Below, in pieces: positions 15,902-23,024 of a stretch of DNA of 23,122 nt. Made by a program: the position numbers and the translations under genes. Source of the stretch: Gammaproteobacteria bacterium (GTDB lineage Bacteria > Pseudomonadota > Gammaproteobacteria > Steroidobacterales > Steroidobacteraceae). Each line of letters starts with the position of its first letter. Positions within the stretch are counted from its first letter, which is position 1. Where the stretch lies: positions 30,547-53,668 of the forward strand of contig PMNQ01000274.1 of assembly GCA_003162555.1 (NCBI GenBank), written 5' to 3'. The notes under the pieces are model-generated. The model was given only the letters and a program-made list of their open reading frames with translations. It was not told the DNA's origin and did no database searches.

Positions 15902-16876
15902 CTAGCGGCCGACGCGCCGGCGCAGCAGCAGCAGAAACACCGGCGCGCCGATCAGCGCGGTGATCGCGCCCACCGGCAGCTGGCGCGGCGCCGCGATGGT
16001 GCGGCTGGCAATATCGGCGAGGCACAGCAACGCGCCGCCGCACAGCGCCGCGCCGGGCGCCACCAGCCGATGATCCGAGCTGCGCAACGCGAGCCGCACC
16101 AGGTGCGGCGCCACCAGTCCGACGAAGCCGACCGGGCCCGCGGCCAGCACCGCGAGCGAGGTGAGCGCCGCGGCGATCAGGAATACCACCGGTCGCGCCA
16201 GCCGCGCGTCGAGGCCCAGCACCGCGCTGCGTAGTTCTCCCGCCGCGAGCACGTTGAGCGCGCGTCCGCCCAGCAGCGAGAGCAGCAGCGCCACGCCGGC
16301 CGCGGCGAGATCGAACCAGGGGTGCTGCGCCCAGCCGAGGTCGCCGGCCAGCCAGAACACCATGCCGCGCAGCTGGCCGTTATCCGCGATCGCGAGCAGC
16401 ACGGAAATCACTGCGCCGCAGGCACTCGCGAGCACGACACCCGAGAGCAGCAGCCGGCCCGGATCGCCGCCGCTCCCCAGCCACAGCACCAGCGCGCCGA
16501 CGCACAGCGCGCCGCCGGTGGCAGTCCACTCGAGTCCGCCGAGCGAAATCCCGGCGAGCATGCCGGCGAGCGCGCCGACTGATGCGCCCCCCGATACGCC
16601 GAGCACGAAGGGATCGGCGAGCGGATTGCGGAACAGCGCCTGCAGCAGCACGCCAGCCAGACCCAGCAGGCTCCCGACCGCGAACGCCGATATCGTGCGC
16701 GGCAGCCGGATCGTGCGCACGATCGTGCCGGCCAGTTCATCGCCCCCGCCGCCCAGCGCCGCCAGCGCCCGGCCGACAGACAGGTCGGCCGAACCGGCCA
16801 GGAGCGAGGCCAGCAAGCAGCCCGCGGCCGCAGCCGCGAGCACCGCCAGCGTCCAGATTTGTGCGTTCCTCGTCAT
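15902..16876 (-). CDS. btuC: FecCD/BtuC-family ABC transporter permease
   Basis: This is a 324-residue inner-membrane permease of the BtuC/FecCD family with about ten hydrophobic segments. Family landmarks are IRLPRTISAFAVGSLLGLAG at about 56-75, then LLQALFRNPLADPFVLGVSGGASVGA, and near the C-terminus GPVGFVGLVAPHLVRL and RQLPVGAITALIGAPVFLLLL. Together with BtuD it would move cobalamin across the inner membrane; substrate assignment follows btuB and the riboswitch nearby and is inference. No ribosome site precedes the ATG. A TATAAA on the minus strand at 16889-16894 is only 12 bases upstream, so the message may be nearly leaderless. The start region abuts the inverted-repeat element. Confidence 0.88.
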   Translation of the reverse strand: MTRNAQIWTLAVLAAAAAGCLLASLLAGSADLSVGRALAALGGGGDELAGTIVRTIRLPRTISAFAVGSLLGLAGVLLQALFRNPLADPFVLGVSGGASVGALAGMLAGISLGGLEWTATGGALCVGALVLWLGSGGDPGRLLLSGVVLASACGAVISVLLAIADNGQLRGMVFWLAGDLGWAQHPWFDLAAAGVALLLSLLGGRALNVLAAGELRSAVLGLDARLARPVVFLIAAALTSLAVLAAGPVGFVGLVAPHLVRLALRSSDHRLVAPGAALCGGALLCLADIASRTIAAPRQLPVGAITALIGAPVFLLLLRRRVGR

Positions 16877-16880
16877 ATCT

Positions 16881-17005
16881 GGGGCCTGTTTATACTCAGA
16901 ACATCGATGCGTTGCTGCTCAAAATGCCTTCAGACAAGGCGCGAGGCGCGATGCGTGGTCATTCCACGTGAGCGCTGAGCAACGCCGTATGAAGGCATTT
17001 TGAGC
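16881..17005 (+). repeat. Structured extragenic element, unit A (125 bases)
   Basis: Unit A has a 31-base leading block (16881-16911; begins GGGGCCTGTTTATACTCAG). A hairpin follows, with arms GCTCAAAATGCCTTCA (16917-16932) and its exact complement (16990-17005). Between the arms are three blocks: AAGGCGC (16936-16942), GTGGTCATTCCAC (16955-16967) and AGCAACGC (16978-16985). The middle block is itself a small stem-loop, GTGG-TCATT-CCAC. All three blocks recur at the same spacing in unit B. It fills the gene-free region upstream of btuC together with unit B. Confidence 0.9.
16889..16894 (-). promoter_or_regulatory. Possible -10 element (TATAAA) for btuC inside unit A
   Basis: On the minus strand TATAAA lies 12 bases before the btuC ATG. 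No convincing -35 is seen at 16-18 bases. The hexamer exists only because unit A differs from unit B at the two variable positions of the leading block. Confidence 0.35.
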
Positions 17006-17022
17006 GCAACCCTTCGGGGGCG

Positions 17023-17147
17023 GCCCCGTTTTGCACAGGGCCGCGTTGCTCCTCCCTTTTGTGGAATGACCACACTTCGGTCGTTGCGCCTTGCCCTGTG
17101 CAAAACGGGGCACGCCCGCATCGATGTTCTGAGCACAAACAGGCCCC
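17023..17147 (-). repeat. Structured extragenic element, unit B (125 bases, inverted relative to A)
   Basis: Read on the minus strand, unit B repeats unit A's plan. The leading block at 17117-17147 matches A's at 29 of 31 bases. The hairpin arms are GCCCCGTTTTGCACAGGGC (17023-17041) and its exact complement (17093-17111), 19 pairs. The core blocks AAGGCGC, GTGGTCATTCCAC and AGCAACGC are separated by the same 12- and 10-base spacers. The arms share no evident sequence with A's arms. A 17-base centre, containing CCCTTCGGGG, separates the two units. Confidence 0.9.
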
Positions 17148-17159
17148 TGAGCCTAAAGA

Positions 17160-17226
17160 CCGTGCCCGGTCGACCACAAGACCCAGGGGCACGGCCGCGT
17201 CGAGGTATTGGGTGCAAACGGGTCCT
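17160..17226 (-). repeat. Diverged, shortened third unit of the extragenic element
   Basis: On the minus strand, 17226 down to 17186 aligns without gaps to the first 41 bases of unit B (30 of 41 identical; 8 of 11 differences are transitions). It is followed by a hairpin with exact 8-base arms, CCGTGCCC at 17160-17167 and GGGCACGG at 17187-17194. The hairpin loop contains TGTGGTC on the minus strand, as in the unit A/B core. It starts 79 bases from unit B in the same orientation. The remaining 45 bases up to the rppH start hold no clear promoter. Confidence 0.65.
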
Positions 17227-17271
17227 GGTCGCTTGAGCGCGGGCCCCGGTAAAGGGTAAAACGGACGCATT

Positions 17272-17835
17272 ATGGGCGATGTGATCGATCGGGATGGATT
17301 CCGGGCCAATGTCGGCATCGTGCTGATGCATGGCGACGGCCAGCTGTTCATCGGCCGGCGCTCGGGCGGCCGCGGCTGGCAGTTCCCGCAGGGTGGCATG
17401 CAGCGTGGCGAAGAGGCCGAGGAAGCGCTGTTTCGCGAGCTGGGCGAGGAGATCGGCCTCAGGCCCGAGCAGGTGGAAATCACCGGCCGGACGCGCGGCT
17501 GGCTGCGCTACCGGCTGCCGACGCGCTACCAGCGGCGCGAATCACGGCCCCGTTGCATCGGCCAGAAGCAGCGCTGGTTCATGCTGCGCCTGAAGCAGCC
17601 GGAAGTTGAGTTCCGCTTCGATACCACCGGTGAACCCGAGTTCGACCGCTGGCGCTGGGTCGATTACTGGCAGCCGATACGCGAGGTCATTTACTTCAAG
17701 CGCACGGTATACACGCGCGCGTTGCACGAGCTTGGCGCGCAGGTCTTTCCCAACGGGCTGCCGTCGTATCCGGACTGGTGGCATCAGCCCGAGCAGGGTG
17801 ATGGCAACAGCGACGCCGAGGTCGAGGCCTCTTAG
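17272..17835 (+). CDS. rppH: RNA 5'-pyrophosphohydrolase RppH
   Basis: This is a 187-residue Nudix hydrolase. RppH removes pyrophosphate from mRNA 5' ends in the cytoplasm and so triggers RNase E decay. The N-terminal DRDGFRANVGIVL is the RppH form. The Nudix box at 41-63 (GGMQRGEEAEEALFRELGEE then IGL) fits GX5EX7REUXEEXGU exactly. The downstream segments QKQRWFMLRL, FDRWRWVDYW and VIYFKRTVY are also family features. Length is slightly above the enteric 176. It heads a plus-strand run, with the next gene 14 bases after its stop. The region just upstream is the structured repeat cluster. Confidence 0.96.
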   Translation: MGDVIDRDGFRANVGIVLMHGDGQLFIGRRSGGRGWQFPQGGMQRGEEAEEALFRELGEEIGLRPEQVEITGRTRGWLRYRLPTRYQRRESRPRCIGQKQRWFMLRLKQPEVEFRFDTTGEPEFDRWRWVDYWQPIREVIYFKRTVYTRALHELGAQVFPNGLPSYPDWWHQPEQGDGNSDAEVEAS

Positions 17836-17849
17836 GGGCCTGCGTACCG

Positions 17850-18581
17850 ATGGACATGCCCGGCAAACTTGTAGTGCGTACCTACGCGCCCGCGCGGCGC
17901 TGGACGATGCTGGCCTCGGCACTGCTGCTCGGTACAGTGGCGCTGTACCTGGCCTTCGAGTTCGGACGGCAAAAGGCCGGGTTCGACGGCATCCAGGCGG
18001 CGCAGCAGCGCAGCGCGCTCGAAACACAGATCGTCACGCTGCAGACCAGCATGCACGACCTGCAGGTGCAGCTCGCGGCGGCTGACGAGGCGCGCATATC
18101 ACAGGTGCGCGAACGGAGCGAAGTCGCCAAGACCATCGGCGAACTGCAGGCCGCGCTCGGCCGCGCGCAGCAGGATCTGGATTTCTACCGCGGCATCGCC
18201 AATCCGCTGGCCGCCGCCAAGCCGCCGGTGGTGCGCGTGCAGCAGTTCCAGGTGCTGACCACCGAGGCTGCAAAGCACCGCTACGCGCTGCGATTTGCGT
18301 TGAACCGCCCGACGCGCCCGGAACAATCCTCGTCCGGCATGCTGGCGGTGACCATCGAGGGCGAGCGCGCCGGCGCCGCGGCCAGCGTCGATCTGTCGCA
18401 ACTGACCGATCCGAAACTGAAGGAGCTGCCCTACAGTTTTCGTTACTACAGCAATGTGGAGCAACCCGTGACCCTGCCCGCGGATTTCCGTGCCGAGCGG
18501 GTTACTATAGAAATACGGCCGGCGGGCAAGGGTTCGCCGCCCTACCGGCAAACCTTCGTCTGGAATCCGGACGCCACCTGA
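17850..18581 (+). CDS. Single-pass membrane protein with coiled coil (DUF6776-like)
   Basis: This 243-residue protein has a basic N-terminus and one membrane segment at about 18-38 (WTMLASALLLGTVALYLAFE). A long Gln/Ala/Glu-rich coiled coil follows at about 50-110. The globular C-terminal domain, about 125-243, is predicted to be largely beta and likely periplasmic. It resembles the uncharacterised DUF6776 proteins that accompany bactofilin genes in gammaproteobacteria; that label is from memory. Start alternatives are the ATGs at 17850 and 17856. It sits 10 bases before the bactofilin gene, suggesting a shared envelope or cytoskeletal role, which is inference. Confidence 0.85.
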   Translation: MDMPGKLVVRTYAPARRWTMLASALLLGTVALYLAFEFGRQKAGFDGIQAAQQRSALETQIVTLQTSMHDLQVQLAAADEARISQVRERSEVAKTIGELQAALGRAQQDLDFYRGIANPLAAAKPPVVRVQQFQVLTTEAAKHRYALRFALNRPTRPEQSSSGMLAVTIEGERAGAAASVDLSQLTDPKLKELPYSFRYYSNVEQPVTLPADFRAERVTIEIRPAGKGSPPYRQTFVWNPDAT

Positions 18582-18591
18582 GCAAAACCGC

Positions 18592-18981
18592 ATGTTCAAC
18601 CGCAGTGAAAAGCAGTCCGCCAGCATCGATACCCTGATCGGCCGCAGCGCCAGCGTGCAGGGTGACATCGAGTTCTCCGGCGGCCTGCACATCGACGGGC
18701 GCGTGACCGGCAACGTGCGCGTCGCAGCGGGCGAAAAAGCTTCGCTGTCGGTGAGCGAGCACGGTGTCATCGAGGGTTCGGTGGAAGCGCCGCAGGTGGT
18801 GCTCAACGGCACGGTCAACGGCGACATTTTTGCGGCCGAGCGCGTGGTGCTCGGCGCCAAAGCCAGGGTGCGCGGCAACGTCAGCTACGGCGTCATTGAA
18901 ATGGCGCTCGGCGCCGAGATCACCGGCCGGCTGATACCCGGCAATCCCAACGACCCAGCCGACGCTTCGCAGGCCAACTGA
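18592..18981 (+). CDS. Bactofilin (polymer-forming cytoskeletal protein)
   Basis: This is a 129-residue bactofilin, a nucleotide-free filament-forming beta-helix protein that scaffolds envelope processes at the inner face of the membrane. The core at about 12-118 shows the repeating pattern of six-residue beta-helix rungs: [20 protein letters not shown], then [32 protein letters not shown], and AKVRGNV. The tails are short and disordered, as in the family. It follows the coiled-coil membrane protein gene by 10 bases and is likely co-transcribed with it. erpA downstream appears to have its own promoter. Confidence 0.93.
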   Translation: MFNRSEKQSASIDTLIGRSASVQGDIEFSGGLHIDGRVTGNVRVAAGEKASLSVSEHGVIEGSVEAPQVVLNGTVNGDIFAAERVVLGAKARVRGNVSYGVIEMALGAEITGRLIPGNPNDPADASQAN

Positions 18982-18999
18982 GGGTCCGGCACGGCTGTT

Positions 19000-19028
19000 T
19001 TGACGCCCCGCGGCAGCGCGCCTACACT
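19000..19028 (+). promoter_or_regulatory. Sigma-70-type promoter for erpA
   Basis: TTGACG at 19000-19005 and TACACT at 19023-19028 are separated by exactly 17 bases in the 56-base gap between the bactofilin gene and erpA. The predicted start of transcription is only about 2-3 bases before the erpA ATG at 19038. Confidence 0.65.
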
Positions 19029-19037
19029 GACGACACC

Positions 19038-19403
19038 ATGGACGCACCTGTAAACGACACCCCGAGCCAGGAGCCAGCGCTGGTATTTACCGATGCCGCG
19101 GCGCTCAAGGTGGCGGACCTGATCCGCGCCGAAGGCAATCCGCAGCTGATGCTGCGCGTGTTCGTGCAGGGCGGCGGTTGCTCCGGCCTGCAATACGGCT
19201 TTGAGTTCGATGAACAGCTGCAGGACGGCGACACCTGTGTCGAGAACCACGGCGTGAAGCTGCTGATCGATCCGATGAGCGTCAACTACCTGGGCGGCGC
19301 CGAGATCGATTTCCGCGACGGCCTCGATGGCGCGCAGTTCGTGATTCGCAACCCGAACGCCACGACCACCTGCGGTTGCGGCTCGTCCTTCACCACGGCC
19401 TGA
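19038..19403 (+). CDS. erpA: Iron-sulfur cluster insertion protein ErpA
   Basis: This is a 121-residue A-type carrier that delivers Fe-S clusters to apo-proteins such as isoprenoid synthesis enzymes. The three cluster-binding cysteines are present: Cys48 in [12 protein letters not shown] and Cys112/Cys114 in TTCGCGSSF. The segments [15 protein letters not shown] and [10 protein letters not shown] also match ErpA. No ribosome site precedes the ATG, and the -10 of the adjacent promoter ends nine bases before it, so the message may be leaderless. A short, variable N-terminal tail precedes the conserved fold, so the exact start is slightly uncertain. ppx follows after seven bases. Confidence 0.95.
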   Translation: MDAPVNDTPSQEPALVFTDAAALKVADLIRAEGNPQLMLRVFVQGGGCSGLQYGFEFDEQLQDGDTCVENHGVKLLIDPMSVNYLGGAEIDFRDGLDGAQFVIRNPNATTTCGCGSSFTTA

Positions 19404-19410
19404 ACCTTTC

Positions 19411-20940
19411 GTGAGCCGCGCTGCGCGCACCGTGCCCGACGTCCTGGCGGCCGTCGATCTCGGTTCGAACAGCTTCCACCTCGTTGTTGCCCGCTACACG
19501 CATGGCCAGCTCGTGGTCATCGACCGCATGCGCGAGATGGTGCGCTTAGGGGGCGGTGTAGGTCCGGACGGCCGGCTCGACAAGCAGGTGGCGGCGCGTG
19601 CACTCGCCTGCCTGGAACGCTTCGGCCAGCGCTTGCGCGACATGCATGCACGCAGCGTCCGCGTGGTGGGCACCAATGCGCTGCGCATCTCGCGCCGCAA
19701 GCAGGCGTTTCTCGAACGCGCGCGTGATGCGCTCGGGCATCCGATCGAGATCATCTCCGGCATGGAAGAGGCGCGGCTCATCTACGCGGGCGTCGCGCAC
19801 ACGCTGCCTTCCGAGCCCGGGCGGCGCATGGTCATCGACATCGGCGGCGGCAGCACCGAGGTCGTCATCGGCGAGGCCTACGAACCGCTGCTGCTTGAGA
19901 GCCTGAGGCTCGGCTGCGTATCCTTAAGCCAACGCTACTTCGCCGACGAAAAACTTTCGCCCAAGCGTTTCGAGCGTGCGCGCCTCGCCGCGCGCGTCGA
20001 AATCGAGCCGATGCAGACGCGCTTCCTGCAGCAGGGCTGGGAAAGCGTGGTCGGCAGTTCAGGCACGGTGCGCGCGATCGGCGAGTGCCTGCACGAACGC
20101 GATCCGCAACTGTCCTCCATCACGGCTGAAGGGCTCGACAAACTGGTTGAGTCGATGATGCGCGTCAATCATTGCCGCGAACTCGAACTGGAGACGCTGA
20201 CCGAGGAGCGGCGGCCGGTGTTTCCCGGCGGCGTGGTCATCCTCGCCGAACTGTTCGCGGCGCTCGGCATCGAGCAGCTGCGCATGGCCGAGGGCGCGCT
20301 GCGCGACGGCTTGCTGCACGACATGGTGGGCCGCCTCACCGACGAGGATCCGCGCGAACGCACTGTCAGCTCGATGGAGCGGCGTTATCACGTCGATGCC
20401 ACGCAGGCCGCGCGCGTGGAGGCGACCGCGCTGAATTTCCTCGGGCAGGTGGCCGAGAGCTGGGAACTCGACGATCCGCACGCGGAGCTGACGCTCAAGT
20501 GGGCGGCGCGGCTCCATGAGATCGGCCTGGACGTGGCGCACAGCGGCTATCACCGCCACGGCGCCTACCTGCTCGAGAACGCGGACATGCCGGGATTCGC
20601 GCGCGAAGAGCAGCTGTTGCTGGCGCGGCTGGTCGGCGCGCACCGGCGCAAACTCACGCTGGCCGGCGTCGAGGATCTGATTCCGCCCTGGGACCGGCTG
20701 GCGCTGTTCCTGATGTTGCTGCTGCGGCTGGCCGTGCTGCTGCATCGCGGCCGCAGCGCCACAGCGCTGCCGCCGATCGAACTCAGTGCGCGCGGGCGCA
20801 CGCTGGAGATGCGCTTCCCGGCGCGCTGGCTCAAGGACAATGCGCTTTCAGTGGAAGACCTGCACCAGGAAATCGAGTACCTGCGCACGCAGGACGTGAA
20901 ACTACGCGTCTACTCCGGCAGCCGCGCCGCCGCCGCGTAG
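19411..20940 (+). CDS. ppx: Exopolyphosphatase (Ppx/GppA family)
   Basis: This 509-residue protein is close to E. coli Ppx in length. Ppx shortens inorganic polyphosphate processively; GppA homologues also hydrolyse pppGpp. The actin-like ATPase fold is shown by VDLGSNSFHLVVA at 15-27, VVGTNALR, the catalytic MEEARLIYAGV and the phosphate-binding IDIGGGSTEVVIGE. An HD-like helical domain follows from about 310 (LKWAARLHEIGLDVAHSGYH). The start is a GTG with a weak ribosome site, seven bases after the erpA stop. Its last 31 bases overlap the ppk1 3' end on the opposite strand. Ppx is preferred over GppA because of length and the ppk1 neighbour. Confidence 0.93.
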   Translation: MSRAARTVPDVLAAVDLGSNSFHLVVARYTHGQLVVIDRMREMVRLGGGVGPDGRLDKQVAARALACLERFGQRLRDMHARSVRVVGTNALRISRRKQAFLERARDALGHPIEIISGMEEARLIYAGVAHTLPSEPGRRMVIDIGGGSTEVVIGEAYEPLLLESLRLGCVSLSQRYFADEKLSPKRFERARLAARVEIEPMQTRFLQQGWESVVGSSGTVRAIGECLHERDPQLSSITAEGLDKLVESMMRVNHCRELELETLTEERRPVFPGGVVILAELFAALGIEQLRMAEGALRDGLLHDMVGRLTDEDPRERTVSSMERRYHVDATQAARVEATALNFLGQVAESWELDDPHAELTLKWAARLHEIGLDVAHSGYHRHGAYLLENADMPGFAREEQLLLARLVGAHRRKLTLAGVEDLIPPWDRLALFLMLLLRLAVLLHRGRSATALPPIELSARGRTLEMRFPARWLKDNALSVEDLHQEIEYLRTQDVKLRVYSGSRAAAA

Positions 20941-22997
20941 GCTTCCAGCAGCTCAGCTTGCGCGTCGCCCGGCGGTTTGGTCGCGGCCGTATCGGCAACT
21001 GCGCGCTGGTAACTGCCGTCGCTCTGCAGCAGCCAGGCATTGCTGTCATCCTGCAGGTAACGCTCCAGATCCTCACGGATGCGGGCGCGGATCTTCGCCT
21101 GCGCAATCGGGAACGCCACTTCGACGCGGCGGAAGAAATTGCGCTCCATCCAGTCGGCGCTCGCCAGATAAAGCTGCGCGCGGCCGGCGTTCTCGAACCA
21201 GAATGCGCGCGAGTGCTCGAGGAACCGCCCGACGATCGAGCGCACCTGGATGTTCTCCGACACGCCCGGCAGCCCCGGGCGCAGTGCGCACACGCCGCGC
21301 ACGATCAGGTCTATGCGCACACCGGCGTTCGAGGCGCGGTAAAGGTTTTCAATCGTGGCCGGATCGACCAGCGCGTTGAGCTTGGCGATGATACGCGCGG
21401 GCTTCCCCGCGCGCGCGTGCGTGATCTCGCGCTCGATCAGCGCCTGCAGCGATTCGTGCAGCTTGAATGGCGATTGCAGCAGTTTGCGTAAGCGAGGCGT
21501 CTGCGTGAGGCTGGTGAGCTGCAGGAAAATCTCGTGCACGTCGGTGCCGATGGCCTCATCGCAGGTGAACAACCCGTAGTCGGTGTAGCTGCGCGCTGTG
21601 CCGGCGTGGTAGTTGCCGGTGCCGAGGTGACAGTAACGGCGGATGCCCTGGGCTTCGCGCCGTACGATCAGCATCAGCTTGGCGTGGGTCTTGAAACCAA
21701 CCACGCCGTACATGACGTGCGCCCCGGCTTCCTGCAGTCGCGTCGACAACTCGATGTTGGCCTCTTCATCGAAGCGCGCGCGCAGTTCGATGACCACCGT
21801 GACGTCCTTGCCCGCGTTCGCCGCGGCCACCAGCGCATCGACGATGTGCGAATGGTCGCCGGTGCGGTACAACGTCTGCTTGATCGCGAGCACGTTTGGA
21901 TCGGCGGCTGCCTGCCGCAGCAGATCCATGACCGGTGAAAAACTCTGGAACGGATGGTGCAGCAGCACGTCGCGCTGGCGGATCGCGTCGAACAGGTCGT
22001 GCGCTCCGCTGAAGCCCTCGGGGAGTCCGGGCGTGAACACCGGATACTTGAGCTCCGGGCGCGGCACCAGCTCGTAGATCGCCGAGAGGCGATTAAGGTT
22101 CACGGGTCCGGGCACCGAGTACCAGTCGAGCGGTTCGAGCGCGAACTGCTGCAGCAGGAAGTCAACCATTTCCTGCGGGCAGTTGGCGCCGGTCTCGAGC
22201 CGCACCGCCGCGCCGTAGCGCCGGTGCGCCAGCTCGCCCTCGAGCGCACGGCGCAGGTCGTCGACTTCTTCATCATCGATGAACAGGTCGCTGTTGCGCG
22301 TCAGCCGGAACTGGTAACAGCCCAGCACTTCCATGCCGCTGAAGAGCCGCGCCACGAAGGCCTCGACAATAGTCGAGAGCGCCACCAACCGTTGCCGTCC
22401 GCCCGCGGCCGGCAGCGCGACCACGCGCGGCAGCGAGCGCGGCGCCTGCACGATGGCCATGTCGCCATCACGTCCGAAGGCGTCCTTGCCGGCCAGCTTG
22501 ACGATGAAGTTGAGGCTCTTGTTCTGGATGCGCGGGAACGGCCGCGCCGGATCGAGTCCGAGTGGGCTTAAGACCGGTTCCACCTCGTTGGCGAAATGCT
22601 GTTCGAGCCAGGCGTGCGTCGCCTCATCCCAGTTGGTGCCGGGCAGCAACTCGATGCCTTCGGCCTGCAGATCGCCCAGCAGCGAATCGTTGAGCACGCG
22701 GTACTGCTCTGCGATCAGCGCGCGCGCACGGCTGTGGATCGCGGCCAGCTGCTCGGGGATGCTGAGCGAATCCGGCGCAGTCTGCGCCGAGCCGAGTTCC
22801 AGCAATTGCTTCAGGCCCGAGACGCGGATCTCGAAGAACTCATCGAGGTTGGATGAGCAGATGCACAGGAACCGAAGCCGCTCGAGCAGCGGCACGCGCT
22901 CGTCCTGGGCCTGGGCCAGCACGCGCGCGTTGAACTCCAGCGCCGCGAGTTCGCGGTTGATGAAGTTCTGCGGCGCGCGAAGCGGAATCTGGTCCAC
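20910..22997 (-). CDS. ppk1: Polyphosphate kinase PPK1
   Basis: This is a 695-residue membrane-associated enzyme that builds inorganic polyphosphate from ATP. The N-terminal domain opens with FINRELAALEFNARVL at 12-27 and RLRFLCICSSNLDEFFEIRV at about 40-59. The phospholipase-D-like domains carry the two catalytic histidines: His438 in GFKTHAKL and His595 in GRFLEHSR, each offset by three from E. coli His435 and His592. The start is the GTG at 22997, the first in-frame start; AAGGA lies 14 bases upstream, which is rather far. A PHO box with a -10 precedes it, so induction by phosphate starvation through PhoB is likely. The gene overlaps ppx tail to tail by 31 bases. Confidence 0.96.
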   Translation of the reverse strand: MDQIPLRAPQNFINRELAALEFNARVLAQAQDERVPLLERLRFLCICSSNLDEFFEIRVSGLKQLLELGSAQTAPDSLSIPEQLAAIHSRARALIAEQYRVLNDSLLGDLQAEGIELLPGTNWDEATHAWLEQHFANEVEPVLSPLGLDPARPFPRIQNKSLNFIVKLAGKDAFGRDGDMAIVQAPRSLPRVVALPAAGGRQRLVALSTIVEAFVARLFSGMEVLGCYQFRLTRNSDLFIDDEEVDDLRRALEGELAHRRYGAAVRLETGANCPQEMVDFLLQQFALEPLDWYSVPGPVNLNRLSAIYELVPRPELKYPVFTPGLPEGFSGAHDLFDAIRQRDVLLHHPFQSFSPVMDLLRQAAADPNVLAIKQTLYRTGDHSHIVDALVAAANAGKDVTVVIELRARFDEEANIELSTRLQEAGAHVMYGVVGFKTHAKLMLIVRREAQGIRRYCHLGTGNYHAGTARSYTDYGLFTCDEAIGTDVHEIFLQLTSLTQTPRLRKLLQSPFKLHESLQALIEREITHARAGKPARIIAKLNALVDPATIENLYRASNAGVRIDLIVRGVCALRPGLPGVSENIQVRSIVGRFLEHSRAFWFENAGRAQLYLASADWMERNFFRRVEVAFPIAQAKIRARIREDLERYLQDDSNAWLLQSDGSYQRAVADTAATKPPGDAQAELLEAYAAAARLPE

Positions 22998-23024
22998 GGG
23001 GTTGCGTTGAGTCCTTTTTAGGCC

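Noticed and set aside
16881..17226. CRISPR array or integron attachment-site interpretation of the repeats
   Set aside because: Units are inverted rather than regularly spaced direct repeats with unique spacers, and no integrase or cas gene is near. attC-like folding is not supported by the required core sites that I could look for.
16919..17483. Minus-strand open frames across the btuC-rppH gap, including 16919-17113 and 16959-17483
   Set aside because: They run straight through the inverted elements and their hairpins, or antisense into rppH, have no ribosome site, and show no domain. Their apparent peptide repeats are explained by the DNA repeats.
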